This document shows positions 33,238-46,539 of a stretch of DNA of 64,000 nucleotides, piece after piece. Origin of the DNA: Hysterangium stoloniferum (Eukaryota > Basidiomycota > Agaricomycetes > Hysterangiales > Hysterangiaceae); assembly GCA_015178975.1 (NCBI GenBank), contig WHVD01000051.1:372001-436000 (forward strand), given 5' to 3'. The notes beneath the pieces were generated by a model. That model saw only the letters and a program-made list of their open reading frames with translations, was not told where the DNA came from and did not search any database. Within the stretch, counting starts at the first letter, position 1. The number at the start of each line of letters is the position of its first letter. The position numbers were made by a program, and so were the translations under genes.

Positions 33238-34342
33238 AACCTTTACACATAGAACAGATGAAGGGAGAGCATTGGAATAGAGATGGAATGGGATGTCTAA
33301 AGGGGTATTCTACAATGAAACAGGTTTCAGGATGCTGAGGTGGTGGTACCATGGGCTCCAATGTTGAGGTGCTGGAGGGTTACAATGGCACAAACAAGTT
33401 GCAGGGGCTGAAAACAGGGATAACAACATAAACCAAGTGCTGGGGTCCCAAGGCGGTGGCTCCATAGTCCAAGGCACTGATGTCAGGGTCCCAGAAAGGT
33501 TATAAAGGTAAGACCAAGTTGTGGGGGCCCAAAAGGGTGAGGATCCTATCCTAGCAGTTAGTTTGCTTTACATGTATGTATGTGTTTTTTGAGATCTTGA
33601 AGATCTTTGGTAACATACATCAGGGATTTGGGAATGTCTACACCCATTATCTAGACTCCCTAGATCTATAGTAAACTTTTATACCGACTAATAAATAGGG
33701 ATCTCGCAAAAGTAGTGTGTCTAGCCATGTCTAGCCGAGCTAGCTCTCCTAGATGACTCTAGACAATATAGACGGCATACTTACTGATCTTCCCACTTTT
33801 TTGATGTAGGTTTTTCTCAGTGTTATATTAGGAGGACAGCTTTGTGACCATGCTGGTTGCCCTGTTTTAAACCTTATCCTTAGAGCTCTTAAATTGGCTC
33901 TTGACCGCAATGAGGTACTTGATGTGACTCCAAAGGGAGATTTAATCATTTTAAAATCAGTTTCTCTGAATTAGATCACATGCCCTGATAAATACTTAGA
34001 ATATTGACACGCTGCGCAAATCGACCCTTCGAAGATCTAGCTTTTTAACTATGAACAACAAACAGCCTAGTATTTAAAGTTGTGAGGTAGGGACCTGCCC
34101 GGCCTTGTTCATTGTTTATTTATCAGTCTCAGGATTATTTATATCTAGCTAATTGATTCAGTGCCTTGTACTTCACACTGGACTAGATTTCAATTTTAAT
34201 GACATGAATAGAATGATATATCTTAGCTAAAATGAGATAGATATTCACAAACAAGTGTGACCAGCTCCGTGCGCTAATATGATGATCTACTAATGTTTCC
34301 TCCAGCGTCGATTGCCCTATACCTTGAAGATAAGGGCACACA
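33238..34342. other. Intergenic, degenerate repeats and one unassigned coding-like piece
   Basis: 33340-33545 contains imperfect repeats around GGGGTCCCAAGGCGGTGG-like units. 33811-33974 on the plus strand is open and reads LGGQLCDHAGCPVLNLILRA and on to DVTPKGDLIIL; it looks like an exon remnant but is not recognised. The remainder holds the upstream region of the large gene starting at 34343. Confidence 0.4.
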
Positions 34343-37300
34343 ATGTCGTCAAACGGGGAGAAACAGTCTAAATTGTCGAGAAGGCCGGATACCAAGAAGT
34401 TTGGCAGACGGCAAGGCTCAGAATCTAGCCAGGCTTCGTTTGCTACAGCATCTGAAACTGTCCTTTCAACAAAGGAATCTCTCACAATTCATTCCAATGC
34501 GGGCTCAAGTTCATCGAATCCCTTTCACGGGGAAGACGTCGGGGCTTATGCTACACAAGCACCTGTTCGCCTCATAAACACTCGTCGACCTATTGGATAT
34601 TCTATCAGTTCTCTGGACCCGAGTACCTCACCCTTAAATGCCTTGTACCCTCTTCCAGAGGCAATGACGACATCTCCTGAACCTACGTCGCCCGAGCCAT
34701 TTTTCAACAGGCCTCCCACGCCTTCGAAGTCGTCGTATGATCGGGACGTCATGTCCTCATCGCCTTCCAAGAGCCATTGGAACCAGCTTCGTAACGCTAT
34801 TATTCCAAGTACCACAACCTCAACTTCTCGCATCAATGCTGCTACCCTGCCTTCCAGTAACAATCTACCACAAGCTGCTACACCATTACCGCGCTCACAG
34901 ACCCCGAAACCATCGAGGTTAGCAAGGCTAGGGTTTCGACAGGTGGTTGATCAAACGCGTGAAGTCGTTCAGGATGAGACTGGAAGGTTCGAGGCAGATA
35001 TCTACCAAGCTTGCAATAGCGCACGATTTGGCCAAGTCAGGTCAAAGGCAGGCTCACAGTCCAGCTATCGTCCATTCATGTCGTCTGCGTCACTTCCACT
35101 TTCCGTGAACGCTAGCACGACTCAACTCAACAAACCCGTTCAAATGAACGAGACTTCCGTGCAAGCGTCGCCGTCTCTTAGACTGCTCCACCAGACGCTT
35201 GTGCGCTACACCCCAAGCTCTGGTCTTGGCCCATCAATTTCACGACTGCCATTTGAATCTGAAGTCTTGTCAGTGCTTCTTTTACCCTTCTTAAACAATG
35301 CAGGATATGAGGCCGAAGAACAGTGGTTGGCAATCGAGTCGTTTGAAATAGCTGTTACAACATGGACCGCTTCTTCTAAACAGGTAACCTACATCTCATT
35401 CTATGCTGCCACATTTACAGACTTATTTCCAGCGAGAAGTGGACCGAGTTTTATGGTGTTGCAAAGCAGGACTTACACCGCCATCACCTGTGCGTTCACG
35501 TGTACTCGCAACCTTGTCCACGCTATTGTTCTCTTCTACACCAGTTCAACTCGCAAGCACCCTAGCATTTCAGAACATAATGCAGGGTTTATATCAGTTG
35601 TTGCATGCGTTTGACAAGTTCGATCATAGTCCCTCCGCAGATGTCAAAGTCGTCGGCGAGCTTTGTGTACATGTGTCCACCGGAGGATGTGGCCAACCGG
35701 AAGTGAAAGACATAGAAAGTGAATATGAGGCACAGTGGATCTCAGATGACACTGAGGCATCAGTACGGTCGCAGATTATTGCAGAAGGGATGGTGCGCTG
35801 TATGCACATTGGGTCGGAGGGGGTGAGGCGCTGGATGTTAAATGCCATCGAGGTACGTTTCTTACAAATACACATTCATAGATTCGATGCTTAGTTTGGA
35901 CTTAGGTGCGATGGCCCATGTTACCCTCCCATTTGACACCTCTTTGTGTGAAAATTGTTAATAGGCGCTTGGTCGCATTTTTTCGATCCTCTATATCACT
36001 GCTACGCTCAGACAAAGCACCAAATCAAAGGAATGCTCTTCTGGAGTCGGATGCTAATACAATCCTCCTGATCCTCGAGCGACATGCTCTTAGTGAAATT
36101 GACCAACTACCGCTCGAAAGAGAGACAACTAATGCCCGTATTCTTGTGGTCGAATTAGTACTGCAATTATTAAGAGTCGGGTCGCCTTTCCAGAGGCAGC
36201 AGGTTGCTGAACTGCTCTGTAACTGGTATCATCATGCCGATGGACAAAGAACACAACTCCTATCAGCTTTGAGTCACATTGTTAGTTATAACATATCCAA
36301 TATTCCCCGAATGCTAATAATCGATGTAGGTGGAGAAGGTAGATTGGTCGCATCTTGTGCCCATGCTCCAGTCTGTTGTAGACAATATACCTGAAGAGGA
36401 ACGGAAGGAACTTATATCTATCATTTTATCTTCAATTCATAAGGTACCTCAATACTTTGTTACTCCTAGGCTAATATTTATATCAGCTTTGTAGCGGCTT
36501 GTTGTAGACCCAATCTCTACTATATCCAAAAATGTTACCGCTCTATTTCAATCCTTAGCGGACTTGTATCCTCAACAATTTTATAAGCCGCTCTTTAGCT
36601 TAGCTACTGCTGTCAAAGATCCAACACTTGTTGCACACTTCAGCGTCGTAACAGCGGTAGCGCGTCATCTTCCGGATTTTTGGATTCGCGATTCTGAAAT
36701 GATGGCCATCGCTCTTATGAGTGGTGTAGGCAAGACGGGTCCAAGTCAGGCCTCAGGCGACCAGCCTATATCATGGGCGAAACTGAGAGTGGGACAATCA
36801 TTGATAGCTCTCGAGCTAATACGTCGTATTAGGCAATTGACAAAGGAGAAGAAGGATACACTTTCGGTGGGGGAACTAAACACTATTCATCCGTCACTGA
36901 CGAACTGAATGAGTTATAGCCTCCAGATAGTTCGCAGGTAGAAGCTTTATTGTTTGCCACAGGTCTCGATTCGAGACTGGCGGTTTTATTGGAGGCCAAG
37001 GTAGGCCTTTCGTTTCCTAACGGTGACGATAAATGTCCAACTTTATGCATAAGGAAAAGACTGGGTTAGTGCCTTTATCTCAGCGCATTTTGCTGAGTGT
37101 GCTGCTGCTGGAGATTCGTCTATTCACTCGCTCCTTGAAACCGTTAGTATTTGTACCCAACGAGACTCAGTTGTTCTTACTGACCCCATTTTTCATATAG
37201 CGCACTATGGTTGCCAACGGTGATTGCATGGGCCACCCAGGGCTATGTCGGCGCAGAATTACAGACGGAATCCAGTCCCTTCTCTGACGAACCTGAGATA

Positions 37301-40300
37301 TCCTCGCAAGGCGTTGTCACAGAGGAAGATTTTAAAGAAGTTCTATCGACCATGAGGAGATTGCAATCCATTCACATCGCGAGTTGGCAGATGCCTACTT
37401 CACATTCTCGAGTGAGTTTATTTTGCGTTCTTTGCTGACAATGCTAAGTAGACTTCAGCAACGCAGCACCATGGCCCTTTCAATAATCACCGATCCCGTT
37501 CTGTCTGCCGGCATTGTGGACTTTACCGAAGTCCACAGTGAATCCATTAAAGAACGTAGCCAACTTATGGCTTTGTTACCAACGACCGTATCTAGCGCTG
37601 CTTTGCGATTGTTAGTGGCGGTTTGTGGCCTTCTTGGTATCGACGAGCATCGGAAACTTGCCCCTGTCTTGTGGTCGAATTACCTGGACAGCGAAGATCC
37701 CAACATAGTCGAACCTGTAAGTTGATACCCTTAGCCTATCTGTGCTACGCTGATGCATCGACCCAGGCTTGTTTCCTTTTCATGCACTGTTTGGAGAAAT
37801 CAGCACGGGAGGTGACCCCTTTTGTTGATGATGAACGGCAAAGGTGAGTTGAACTTGCTAATCCATATCCGTAGAATTTGATTTCGTTTTGTCGTAGCGC
37901 CGACAATATGGCCAAGCGGAACATCATCAGACGCTTAATGACACTTTTCTCTTGGAGATTTCAGATATCAACGCAAACATACATCTCTGATAAAGTGCGA
38001 CGAAGGCCGTTTAAGTTGGCGCGACTCCCACTCGCATTCGTGGCCATCGATGCTGGTTCATCTACCTATGTTCATGAACAAACTGAAGAGGATCGCAAGA
38101 ATCTTCCAGGTGGATCTTTACCCTTCGAATTACGTAGACGACTGGCGGAATTTGGCTGGGAACAAGATGATGAACCTACTGATACTAAAATGGAGAAAAT
38201 CCGAGCTCCCATGTCTCTCTTTTCTCCTTCGCAACTAGACCAAATCAATGGTCCACGAGACCAGGGAACGACTTCTGCCTCGAAGAGTACAGAAAAGTTG
38301 CTTCGCCGCAAGTCGAGTGGCGCATCGAGTCACCATGGTCGTGGCGGTAAACGCCGTCCGGTCTTCGTTCCCGCATTAGTCACATTATTTTGTTCCATGG
38401 CGTTGATGACGACTGATGCGGACCCCTTCGTAGCTGCTGCAGCTCGAGAGGCTCTTCTAGTGATGCTCCGCGATGATCCAGCCATGATATGTAGACCGAT
38501 CATGGAGATTTTGTCGACGGATTTACGACGTGTCGGAGAGGTTGTGACAATACTTAGAGCATTCTTACATGTTCACCACCGTCTTCCACCTTCTGCGAGC
38601 CATCATATTTTTGGTAATCTAGGCGGATTCCTAAAGCACATATCTCGTGATTCTGATGATTCGAATGTATTTGGAGCATTTGCGTCAACAGCGCCTATTT
38701 TGGCGAAGTTGATTACTCAAGTGAGCAACCTCAATATCCGAGACTTACGCCGATCCAAGTTCGAAATATATGTTTTTCCGTCGGGTTCTCTCTGGTTTCC
38801 ACCTACAGCTCCCGCGTCCCCTATGTTTCCTCGGTCGCTTGATCACGGTTCTTATCGTAGAGATGAAATTCCGGATCAACTAGTCAATATATGCATGATT
38901 CGTACTGCCCAGAATATGCTGTTCCTTGATATGCTGAAGCACAAGCCACAGGAAGTTCTCGCGATAAGGAAAAGTATGATCGGTCTCGTTCTTCCTGGAG
39001 AAAACACTGGAAAAAACTTGGACGCAAACAGTTTTCTGCCCAGGCGAAACGACCGGAAAGGACGAAGGACCAGTTATCAGCAAGTTTCATTGGCGTTGAG
39101 CAGAAGTCATCTACTCCTTTTAGGACAAGTATTCCGTTCTATGCCAAGGAATTTTAGTGGAAAGGCAGAGCTTACAAGTCTCTTTGACGGTCTGAATAGA
39201 ATATTGATAGCGCATGGCGATGATGTAGGGATTGTTGCGCATGCCTTGATTGGTATGTGTATCCTGTTGGACGGGTATTATACCAGCCCTTACTTCTTGA
39301 TCGAACAGCTTGCATGATCGGTATAACTCGGTTTAAACGGTTTTTGGCATCTAATCGCGGTTTCGCTTTCTTCATGCCTAGTCTGCTGAAGGTGTATGCT
39401 GAGGCGGAAGGTCGCACGAGTATTTGTCAAGCAATTCAATATGCGTCCAGCCGCTTCTACGCCATCCACGAAGAAGGTTACGTCTTTCAAAGTTTAGATC
39501 TTGCCTCCAAGATTCTTGTGCGAATCAAGAAGTCGGAAGATAAAGATTGGTTCGCCCAGAAAATCTGGCTTCTCTTCTCTGCTTTAAAAAGTCCCATTCA
39601 TTCTTCAACCCCCGATGCAGCCGGCATTCGCGGCTGCAATAGAGCAGAGGAGTGTGAGGCTCTTATTGCCACCACCGTCATGGATGATATGTCCTTGTCG
39701 GCAGTACAGGAGTCTCCGCAGGGAGAGCAACTGAAGAAGATATTGGCCATCGGAGAATACGAGAGCAAGGTACTCCAATTGGACGATTTCGTGAAACTGT
39801 TCCTTACAGTGATCGCGCACGATACAACCATCATTCGTGCACAGAATTTTCTAAGTCTGTTCAGACGCATGGTGCCAAACTTTTATCGTGAGTTGAAGTC
39901 GGATGTCTTGCGAGAGGGCATTGGTGCGATCGGTCCTGCCTTGTTCCCTAAGACATCTCGCCAGAAGGGGCCAGAATCTGCGCCAGGGCGACCAGTGCAG
40001 TTGAATGGTCCTGAACGGCCTAGCATGGAGACGCAGAGGCAAACCGAACATTTCGAAGATGAGTCTTCAGCCTGTGACCCTCTAATCATGCGGCGCGAGT
40101 ATCTGAGTATGATTGTCTCCTTTGTCCAAATGGGTGGAGATCTTCGTCAAAGCACAATACGTCGCGCTCTGGAAACAGTTAAAGGCTTATTAAAGGAGTC
40201 CACTCGTCCAGAACCGGAAGTCGAGGGGACATTTCTCGATGAATTTACCAAAGCCGGTTTATATCCTTTGAGTGCTACTCCGAAGCATGCCTTATCCCTT

Positions 40301-41899
40301 TTGCAGGAAATTGTCCCTGTCATTCGGGCCTTTGCGCTGACAATAGACTGGAGCGGCGTTCTTGACACCATCACTAACTTCATGAGGCGTACAGAAGTGT
40401 CTCGGAATGACACTTTCGTACGCTTTGTTGTGGAGGAAGTTGCTAGTCCTCTCTTGCAGACGTGCCAAGATGCCGCATCGGAGAATATGCTCATGTCACT
40501 CCCCATGCGAAGATCTCTTTTATCCCTTATAAGTCATACTGCGACTTTTGGAAATGCCGACGTCGCTGGGATTATTGAGAAACAAACCCCGTCCCCCGCT
40601 TTTTTATCTGGAATCGTTCTGCCGCTTTGTATGAAGATCAAAACCTCAGCGGAAATTGCTATAGAGAACCAGATGCAAAGTAAAACACAAGCCGCCAGGC
40701 ATGGTTTTGTTTTCCTTCGTATTTTGGGTTATGTTATAGATGCTTGTAGGTTGAAAACTGATCCAGAAAGTGGCCGAGCCTCCCCATCTCCTGGACTAAC
40801 CCGTAGGGAGTCGGAGCGGAGTAAAGCGTCGACAACCACAAATCGTACACTTCTGGCCACAATGTCGATAGCCATACAGATCATAAAAGTCATTGTTTAC
40901 AGAGCTGCAGACGACATCTCCATCGGGTTGGTAGGGATATGGGCTCGGCTGGCACAGTTTTTGAAACACTTGCTGGCTGATGGCAATGCACAGTTTGCTC
41001 TGGCTTCCATTGTATCACCTTCGCCATCTCCTTGGCAGTCTCCGACACTTGGCCCAGCTCTTGCTCATTGGTCGGAACGACAATCTTTATCATCTGATCA
41101 TGCTAGACCGTCCTCTTCACAGTCTTGCAGTCCCCGAGTTGTTGACTATCTGACATGGTCTTTGTTGGAATTTCTTTGCTGTGCGCCGTCGGCTTTGAAT
41201 CTGCAGATGCGTCTCTGGATGCAGGAGAGGATGCATAACTTGGACGTCGAACTCAAAGCACGTGAAGTTCGGACCTCTTCTCTAGTACGAGGATCTCGCC
41301 GTCTTTCGACTTCTGTATTTGCCAGGCCTCGAGGATCTTCTGCTTCGCCTGATGCCCTCCGTGCTTCAAATACGTTTTCCAGGATACCGAGTGATTTGAA
41401 TCTATCTGCCTCTTTACCTTCGGACTATAGTATCCATCCTCGCTTTCCACCGTCCCCAGCGTCTTTACAGCCTTCGCGACCTGGCCCTCGAATCATTCAC
41501 CTTGGGCCCACCAAGGACCACCCTGCATTCAATGTGCCTTTAGAACGGTCCTCGTCCATGGATAGCCACTTGAAGAGCCTTGCACGCAAGACCTACATTG
41601 CGTTACCGATCTTGGCCCGTATGACTGAAGACCGTATCCGGGTAGTACAGGTATGCATGGGTTATGACCGACTTCTACCTTTAGAGGGTCAGGGTAATGA
41701 TCCTGCCGATATCAACCTCAAAGCCTGGACGAAGGCATCAACGTTAGTCATGCTGGCGGAGGAAACCAAACTTCTTATGGATGAATTCCCCGAGAATTTC
41801 CATGACATTGTTGGTGGCGGCTTCGTCGATGTTCCTGCGAATGTTGGCGCTGCAGATACACCTTTTGATAGTCCCATGAAGAAGCCCGTTTTGTTTTAA
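34343..41899 (+). CDS. Very large helical-repeat-like protein, candidate UNC80 family
   Basis: The first exon starts at ATG 34343 with a Ser/Pro-rich disordered N-terminus (about 210 residues), then a folded region (FESEVLSVLLLPFLNNAGYE). At least ten short introns follow: for example 35383-35417, about 35854-35907, about 36282-36330, and one near 39254-39309 joining into ACMIGITRFKRF. The last exon is very long (to 41899). The protein is about 2,200-2,300 residues, mostly amphipathic helices as in HEAT/ARM scaffolds (for example DPFVAAAAREALLVMLRDDP), with low-complexity Ser/Arg linkers near 41270-41560. Size, single-copy context and C-terminal region suggest the fungal UNC80-like family; the Furry/Tao3 morphogenesis family is the main alternative. 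I recognise no catalytic motif. The gene seems intact, but the function is not certain. Confidence 0.85.
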
Positions 41900-42736
41900 A
41901 TTACAGTTGTTATTTATTCAGTTATCATTGTTATTTTTCCACTTCAAAACAACGCTGTATTATCTCATTGTGCCTCGTCCACAATCTTTCAAAAAATGAA
42001 AAATAGAAGAAACGTCTAAATATGATTCAATAGGACGCCTCCGGCCATTTGGTTTCGCCCCATCCCGGGACGTTGGGAGACGACCGAGTCAATGGATTAT
42101 GTTAATCTTTAGGATAATGCAGACATAATAAAACCTGCAAGTACGTCGCTCACTGAACCATTATAAGACCGAAACTTTGCCAAGTGATATTGGGAAGTGG
42201 TGGATGCGATGTTTCCTAATGTGACTTCAAATCGTATTATTGATTTAGAGGGTAATAGAACGCTTTGAGTTAATCATTTTCGATACTACTCTCTCCTAGG
42301 GCTGATGGCTATGTAAGACCTAACGACCTAAAACATCTGAAGCCAACTGAAGGTTTGCTAACAGTATCCTCGTGCGCATTCTGACATTTATAATTTTGAA
42401 CAATATTCATATTTTTAATATGGGACAATAAACTAGGGGGTTTCTGGCGTGAAATGGCCCAATGTATCTCTAACAATGTAGAGACAGTCGTAGTTCCCAA
42501 ATCATGTCTGTATCCCTCCCTCTCTTGTGTGAATTGCGTTCTGGTTCGGGTCTCAGGAAAAAGCCCATCAAATTTTCACATTGTTTTACGTTGTAAGTCT
42601 TTGCAGACAGCATAGTCCCACTAGGTCACAGCAAGTAGAATCGTTTAAACCAAGGAAATACATGCCATCTCAGATATAGACATAACGCGAAAGAACTAGT
42701 CCGCTACATCGGACAAGGTCAGAACGATGTTTATAC
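41900..42736. other. Intergenic region between convergent genes
   Basis: 3' ends of the large plus-strand gene and the minus-strand transglycosidase gene face each other. No further gene, repeat or RNA was seen. Confidence 0.5.
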
Positions 42737-44394
42737 TTAGAAGAGAAGCGATGTTCCGCCCATTAGCAATGTCGCCCAGAATGGCCAGGCACTCACGCCT
42801 GTCATCATGCTTGATGCGCCATTAATGATGGTAGATTGATTGGTTACGAGCACGGCGGGAACCGGGACGGCGCCAGTCGTTACGTTAGAACCATATACAT
42901 ACGAAACCGCGTCCGCTGCAACGGAACCCGCTAGGTCGGAGCACTTGATGGAGATGGATTGGACAAGAGCGTAATAATGGCCAGCACTTGTATAATCGGG
43001 ATCTTGCCAGTTGATCATGCTTAAAAGAGGATGTATTATAAGTGTAAACCAAAATTGGCTGTGATGAAGTTGGATTTACCCTCCTGCCCAGCCGACTGTA
43101 CCAGGTGCAGACGTGTTGATACCAGCAGGCCAAAGACTGAATTGAACTCATGAGTCTTAACCATAGTCATCCCGTAAACAAAGCAGACCTCAATTGCACA
43201 CGAGCCGGTGTGCTGGGATACTTGCCCCCAAAGTCAGTCTTCTTTATGGTTCGTTCAGCATTGCCATCGATCAAGAAGGTCAAAGCATCGGGTTGCCAAT
43301 CGATCTGTGAGAATGAACTAGTTAGCACATCGTCCTTTTCAGCGGTCACAGGAGTGCTAGAATCACAGTGTAATCGTGGTAGTTCGCAAACGTATCGGTC
43401 AAACCGTTGACCGTGAATCCATGGGTATCTTGTAAATCGATTGAGTTCCTGGATAACAGACCTATGGATAAATGCTCACAATCTGGAATGGCCATAACGT
43501 AGTAATTTGTCTGCGCTTCGGTAGTGTTACCTCCTGTTGCGAACGCAAATCAGTATGCTGGACTGAATCCTTGTCTGTGTCCGCACCAGGGAACTCCCAA
43601 TCGATTTCATCCTTAATATCAGACATGGTGATAAAGGCGGTGACGACTCCTCGCCAGCGACCTGTCTTCACTAAAGGATTTGCATTAGCTGCTGTTTAGA
43701 CGAACAATGCTGACGTGGGTATTTACTGCGTGTGGTAACGGTTCCGTAATGAAGATAATGGGTGGATGAGATCCTTGTTCCGCCATTAGTTTGGGTAAGA
43801 ATTAAAGCCAACTCTCCACCATTCGCGTTAGTATTGAGGACGGAGCCTTTATCGACAACCCAGTCTGCGATCGCAGTCCAGTTTAGTGACAAGGCCTGAC
43901 TACATGTTGTAAATTTTAAAAAAATTACCCCATTTCGTAGCGTTACCATCATATAGTGACCCGTTGGTGAGAATACGAGAGTTATCCGTGAATTTATGCT
44001 AGAACGGGATATAGTTTGTGGAGTGATGAGTTCCTGAAACAACACTGACCACGGCACTCTGGCACAATGGGGATGGCTCGCAAGACGCTGGGGTATGGGA
44101 CCATAGGGCATTACAGCCACCGAGACAAAATTCCTGATGTCATTTAAATTAATCTCTTCTGAAAGCTCACATAACACTAACGCACCCCAGTGCCGCAGAA
44201 ACCGAATTCTGAACAACAAGGTGCGCTTGTAGGGCACAATGCAGTGCTATTGCTATAGATTTGAATCTTAATAAAGACCCGAACAGGCTGCAAATAGTAC
44301 AGACAAACCATGTTGCGCCTCCCTGTGCGAGAACAAGGGGTAGTTGACTTAACAGCGGAATTGCCGCAAGTATAAAGAAGCTTGTAGGAAGCAT
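42737..44394 (-). CDS. CRH-type cell-wall transglycosidase: CBM18 + GH16 + GPI signal
   Basis: Secreted enzyme that links chitin to beta-glucan in the fungal wall. Signal peptide FFILAAIPLLSQLPLVLA at the ATG at 44394. After an intron, a chitin-binding CBM18 module reads CPTSAPCCSEFGFCGTG and continues FCLGGCNALWSHTPASCEP. The GH16 fold follows, with VKTGRWRGVVTAFITMSD and the catalytic DEIDWEFPG (E-x-D-x-x-E pattern) near 43590-43630. Later exons hold IDWQPDALTFLIDGNAERT and MINWQDPDYTSAGHYYAL. The C-terminus is Ser/Thr-rich and ends in a hydrophobic tail (WPFWATLLMGGTSLLF) preceded by small residues, a likely GPI attachment signal. About eight introns. No defect seen. Confidence 0.88.
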
Positions 44395-45370
44395 TATTAG
44401 GGGTATTTGGGTAGTTAACGAATGTGGGGGTCAAAAACAGCCTGTGTTCACTGACGGTCGTTGGTTAGGACAGAGCCTGAGATAGTGGGTCTCAACGTAG
44501 TACATAAGTAATCAGATCGGTTACATCCGGTCCACGTGCTTCAGTACTTGCAGCGTCGCACTCGCGAGTCTCTCCACCTATAAAAATGACATCTCTCTTT
44601 TGTAATATTCATGAGTAATTGCCTACTCGGAAAGAGAATCCGTCGTAGTGAAGACGTCATTGGCACCTCTTGTTGCTCTGTCACGTCATGTCACCTGTTC
44701 GAAAATAGGGTGTGACACAAGGTTACACGGGTAATTTGGTGTCACATTTTTAGACTTTAGCTTAAAGTAGCGTATGTATGCTATCTGTTTATCTCCTACG
44801 AGGCACAGAAGTCGAATGGGAATTATGTTCACCTTTGCTGGTGGTTTTTGTGGGCTTCAGGAAGTGATTTCAACACGGGATACGTATCCACGATTCATTT
44901 GAGAATTTACTGATTATAGATCTGTAGAATATGATCAAACCATCCTTTCAGTCCAGTCCAGTAGGTACGATATGGATCATGCCTCCTCCAGGTCGTTGAA
45001 CTAATTATTGAGTACTATCTGGGCTAATGTTGCGAGAACCGCCACATGAAAAGGCGTGTCGAGTAATATGAGGCATTGTTTTCATTTTCCTAGTGTCCTC
45101 TGTGAGCCATATTATTAATAAATACAGCAGGGGTTTAAGTTAAATCTCCAATCTCATAGCAAAAAAATGGAAAACGAGAATATACTAATGCCCTTTTAAT
45201 CTCTATTGACTCATAGAACTCGGAGGAAAACGAATAATATAAGAAAAACAAGGCTACTTATATACTCGGAATAAACTATCAGTAGGAGCTACAAAAAGAA
45301 CAAAAGGGCAGTAGGTTATCAGTGTATAGAACATTGTACATGCTCACAGCATTCTAACAAGTAGCACGAC
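44395..45370. other. Divergent intergenic region, likely promoters
   Basis: About 1 kb between the divergently transcribed transglycosidase and FAR-17a/AIG1-like genes. GTGTGACACAAGGTTACACGG-like short repeats of GTGACA/TGTCAC occur near 44685-44750 (TGTCACGTCATGTCACC, GGTGTCACA). They could be regulator sites, but this is not established. No gene seen. Confidence 0.4.
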
Positions 45371-46539
45371 ATGTTCCGAGCTCTCAAGACATTTCACAAT
45401 CATGGCTTAATGGCAGCTAAAGCATTATTTTACGTTTGGCTTTCCCACAGGTGGCCAATCTCCTGGAACATGACCACACCCGCTTCTAGTCACATTACTC
45501 CTTCCAAATCCAACTCAGAATTTAAAAATTTGACCGCAGGTGAATGAGGCTGTACAACTGTTACATGTGCAAATATCATCATTCTAACTTCGAATGAAAG
45601 GTATAATTATGACAAGGACTTCCGGCTCCCTAATTCTTCATACCTTGTCTTGTGGTATTATGTTCTGGGCATTCAAGCAGCTTGACACTGTCCCAATGGA
45701 TGAAAGGATAAAGGTGGGGAGAGGTGGTCATTGGCAGTTCCTTACTATTCAATGGTGAATCGGCGTCCAATTTTGTTTTTGATGTGATTTCTTGCTAATA
45801 GTATTTCCAACTGCTCAGCTTAGCGATAGCAGGCCTCACCATGGTCCTCGGTGCTTTGGCAGACCTATTTCCATCCGTGTCAGGTAATCACATATCTCTT
45901 TTAATTAAAGAGACTTCCCTTGGTGCTGAATGTATTGTTATGATCTGATCAGGGATCCGCAAACATCAGCGCAAACTACTCATGGTGTCACTTCCAGTTC
46001 GTATTTACGTGTCCTTGGTGCAAACTATGCTTTGGGCTGATGGCCACTTCGCAGCTGGCTGTTATTGTCTCCATGATTTATTGGAGTTTGATATTATTTG
46101 CCCCAAGTCTTATCCTACCCCCCGCACCAGATTTTGACTCTGTTCTTTCATCATCTTCTGCGGCATCCCCTCTAGCACGTGTCCCGCTTCCCCTCGATAT
46201 AGCATTGCATGCATCTCCTTTGATTACACTCCTCTTAGAATTTATATTATACCAAGAACCCTATTCATCATACGATGTGTCATACACTGCCCCTGTCCTC
46301 ATCATCGTCGCTGGTATCTGGTATGGCAGTTTTGTGGAATATTGCGCTTCCTACAATAAATCTTGTACGTTCTCGCTATGTTTTCACTGTCCATCATTGA
46401 GCCATCCATTGACCCGAGACTTTTAGTCCCTTATCCTTTCTTGACAAATAACATTCTTGGAGTTAGGATAATTATTTATTCATGCGCCACCCTCCTAGCA
46501 CTTTTAACCTCTCGGGCAGTCAATGCTCTCCATCCATAG
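45371..46539 (+). CDS. FAR-17a/AIG1-like integral membrane protein
   Basis: Multi-pass membrane protein of the AIG1/ADTRP family, whose animal members hydrolyse fatty-acid esters of hydroxy fatty acids; the fungal role is not known to me. ATG at 45371. Exons in order: a first soluble/TM part (FRALKTFHNHGLMAAKALFY), GRGGHWQFLTIQ (the conserved G-x-W-x-F-L-T motif, about 45715-45755), LAIAGLTMVLGALADLFPS (about 45824-45880), a long exon with several membrane helices (IVSMIYWSLILFAPSLI; HASPLITLLLEFILY, with a conserved His), and the last exon LTNNILGVRIIIYSCATLL ending at a TAG at 46537-46539. The Thr and His positions that act as the nucleophile pair in animal homologues are plausible but not proven here. 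Confidence 0.85.
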
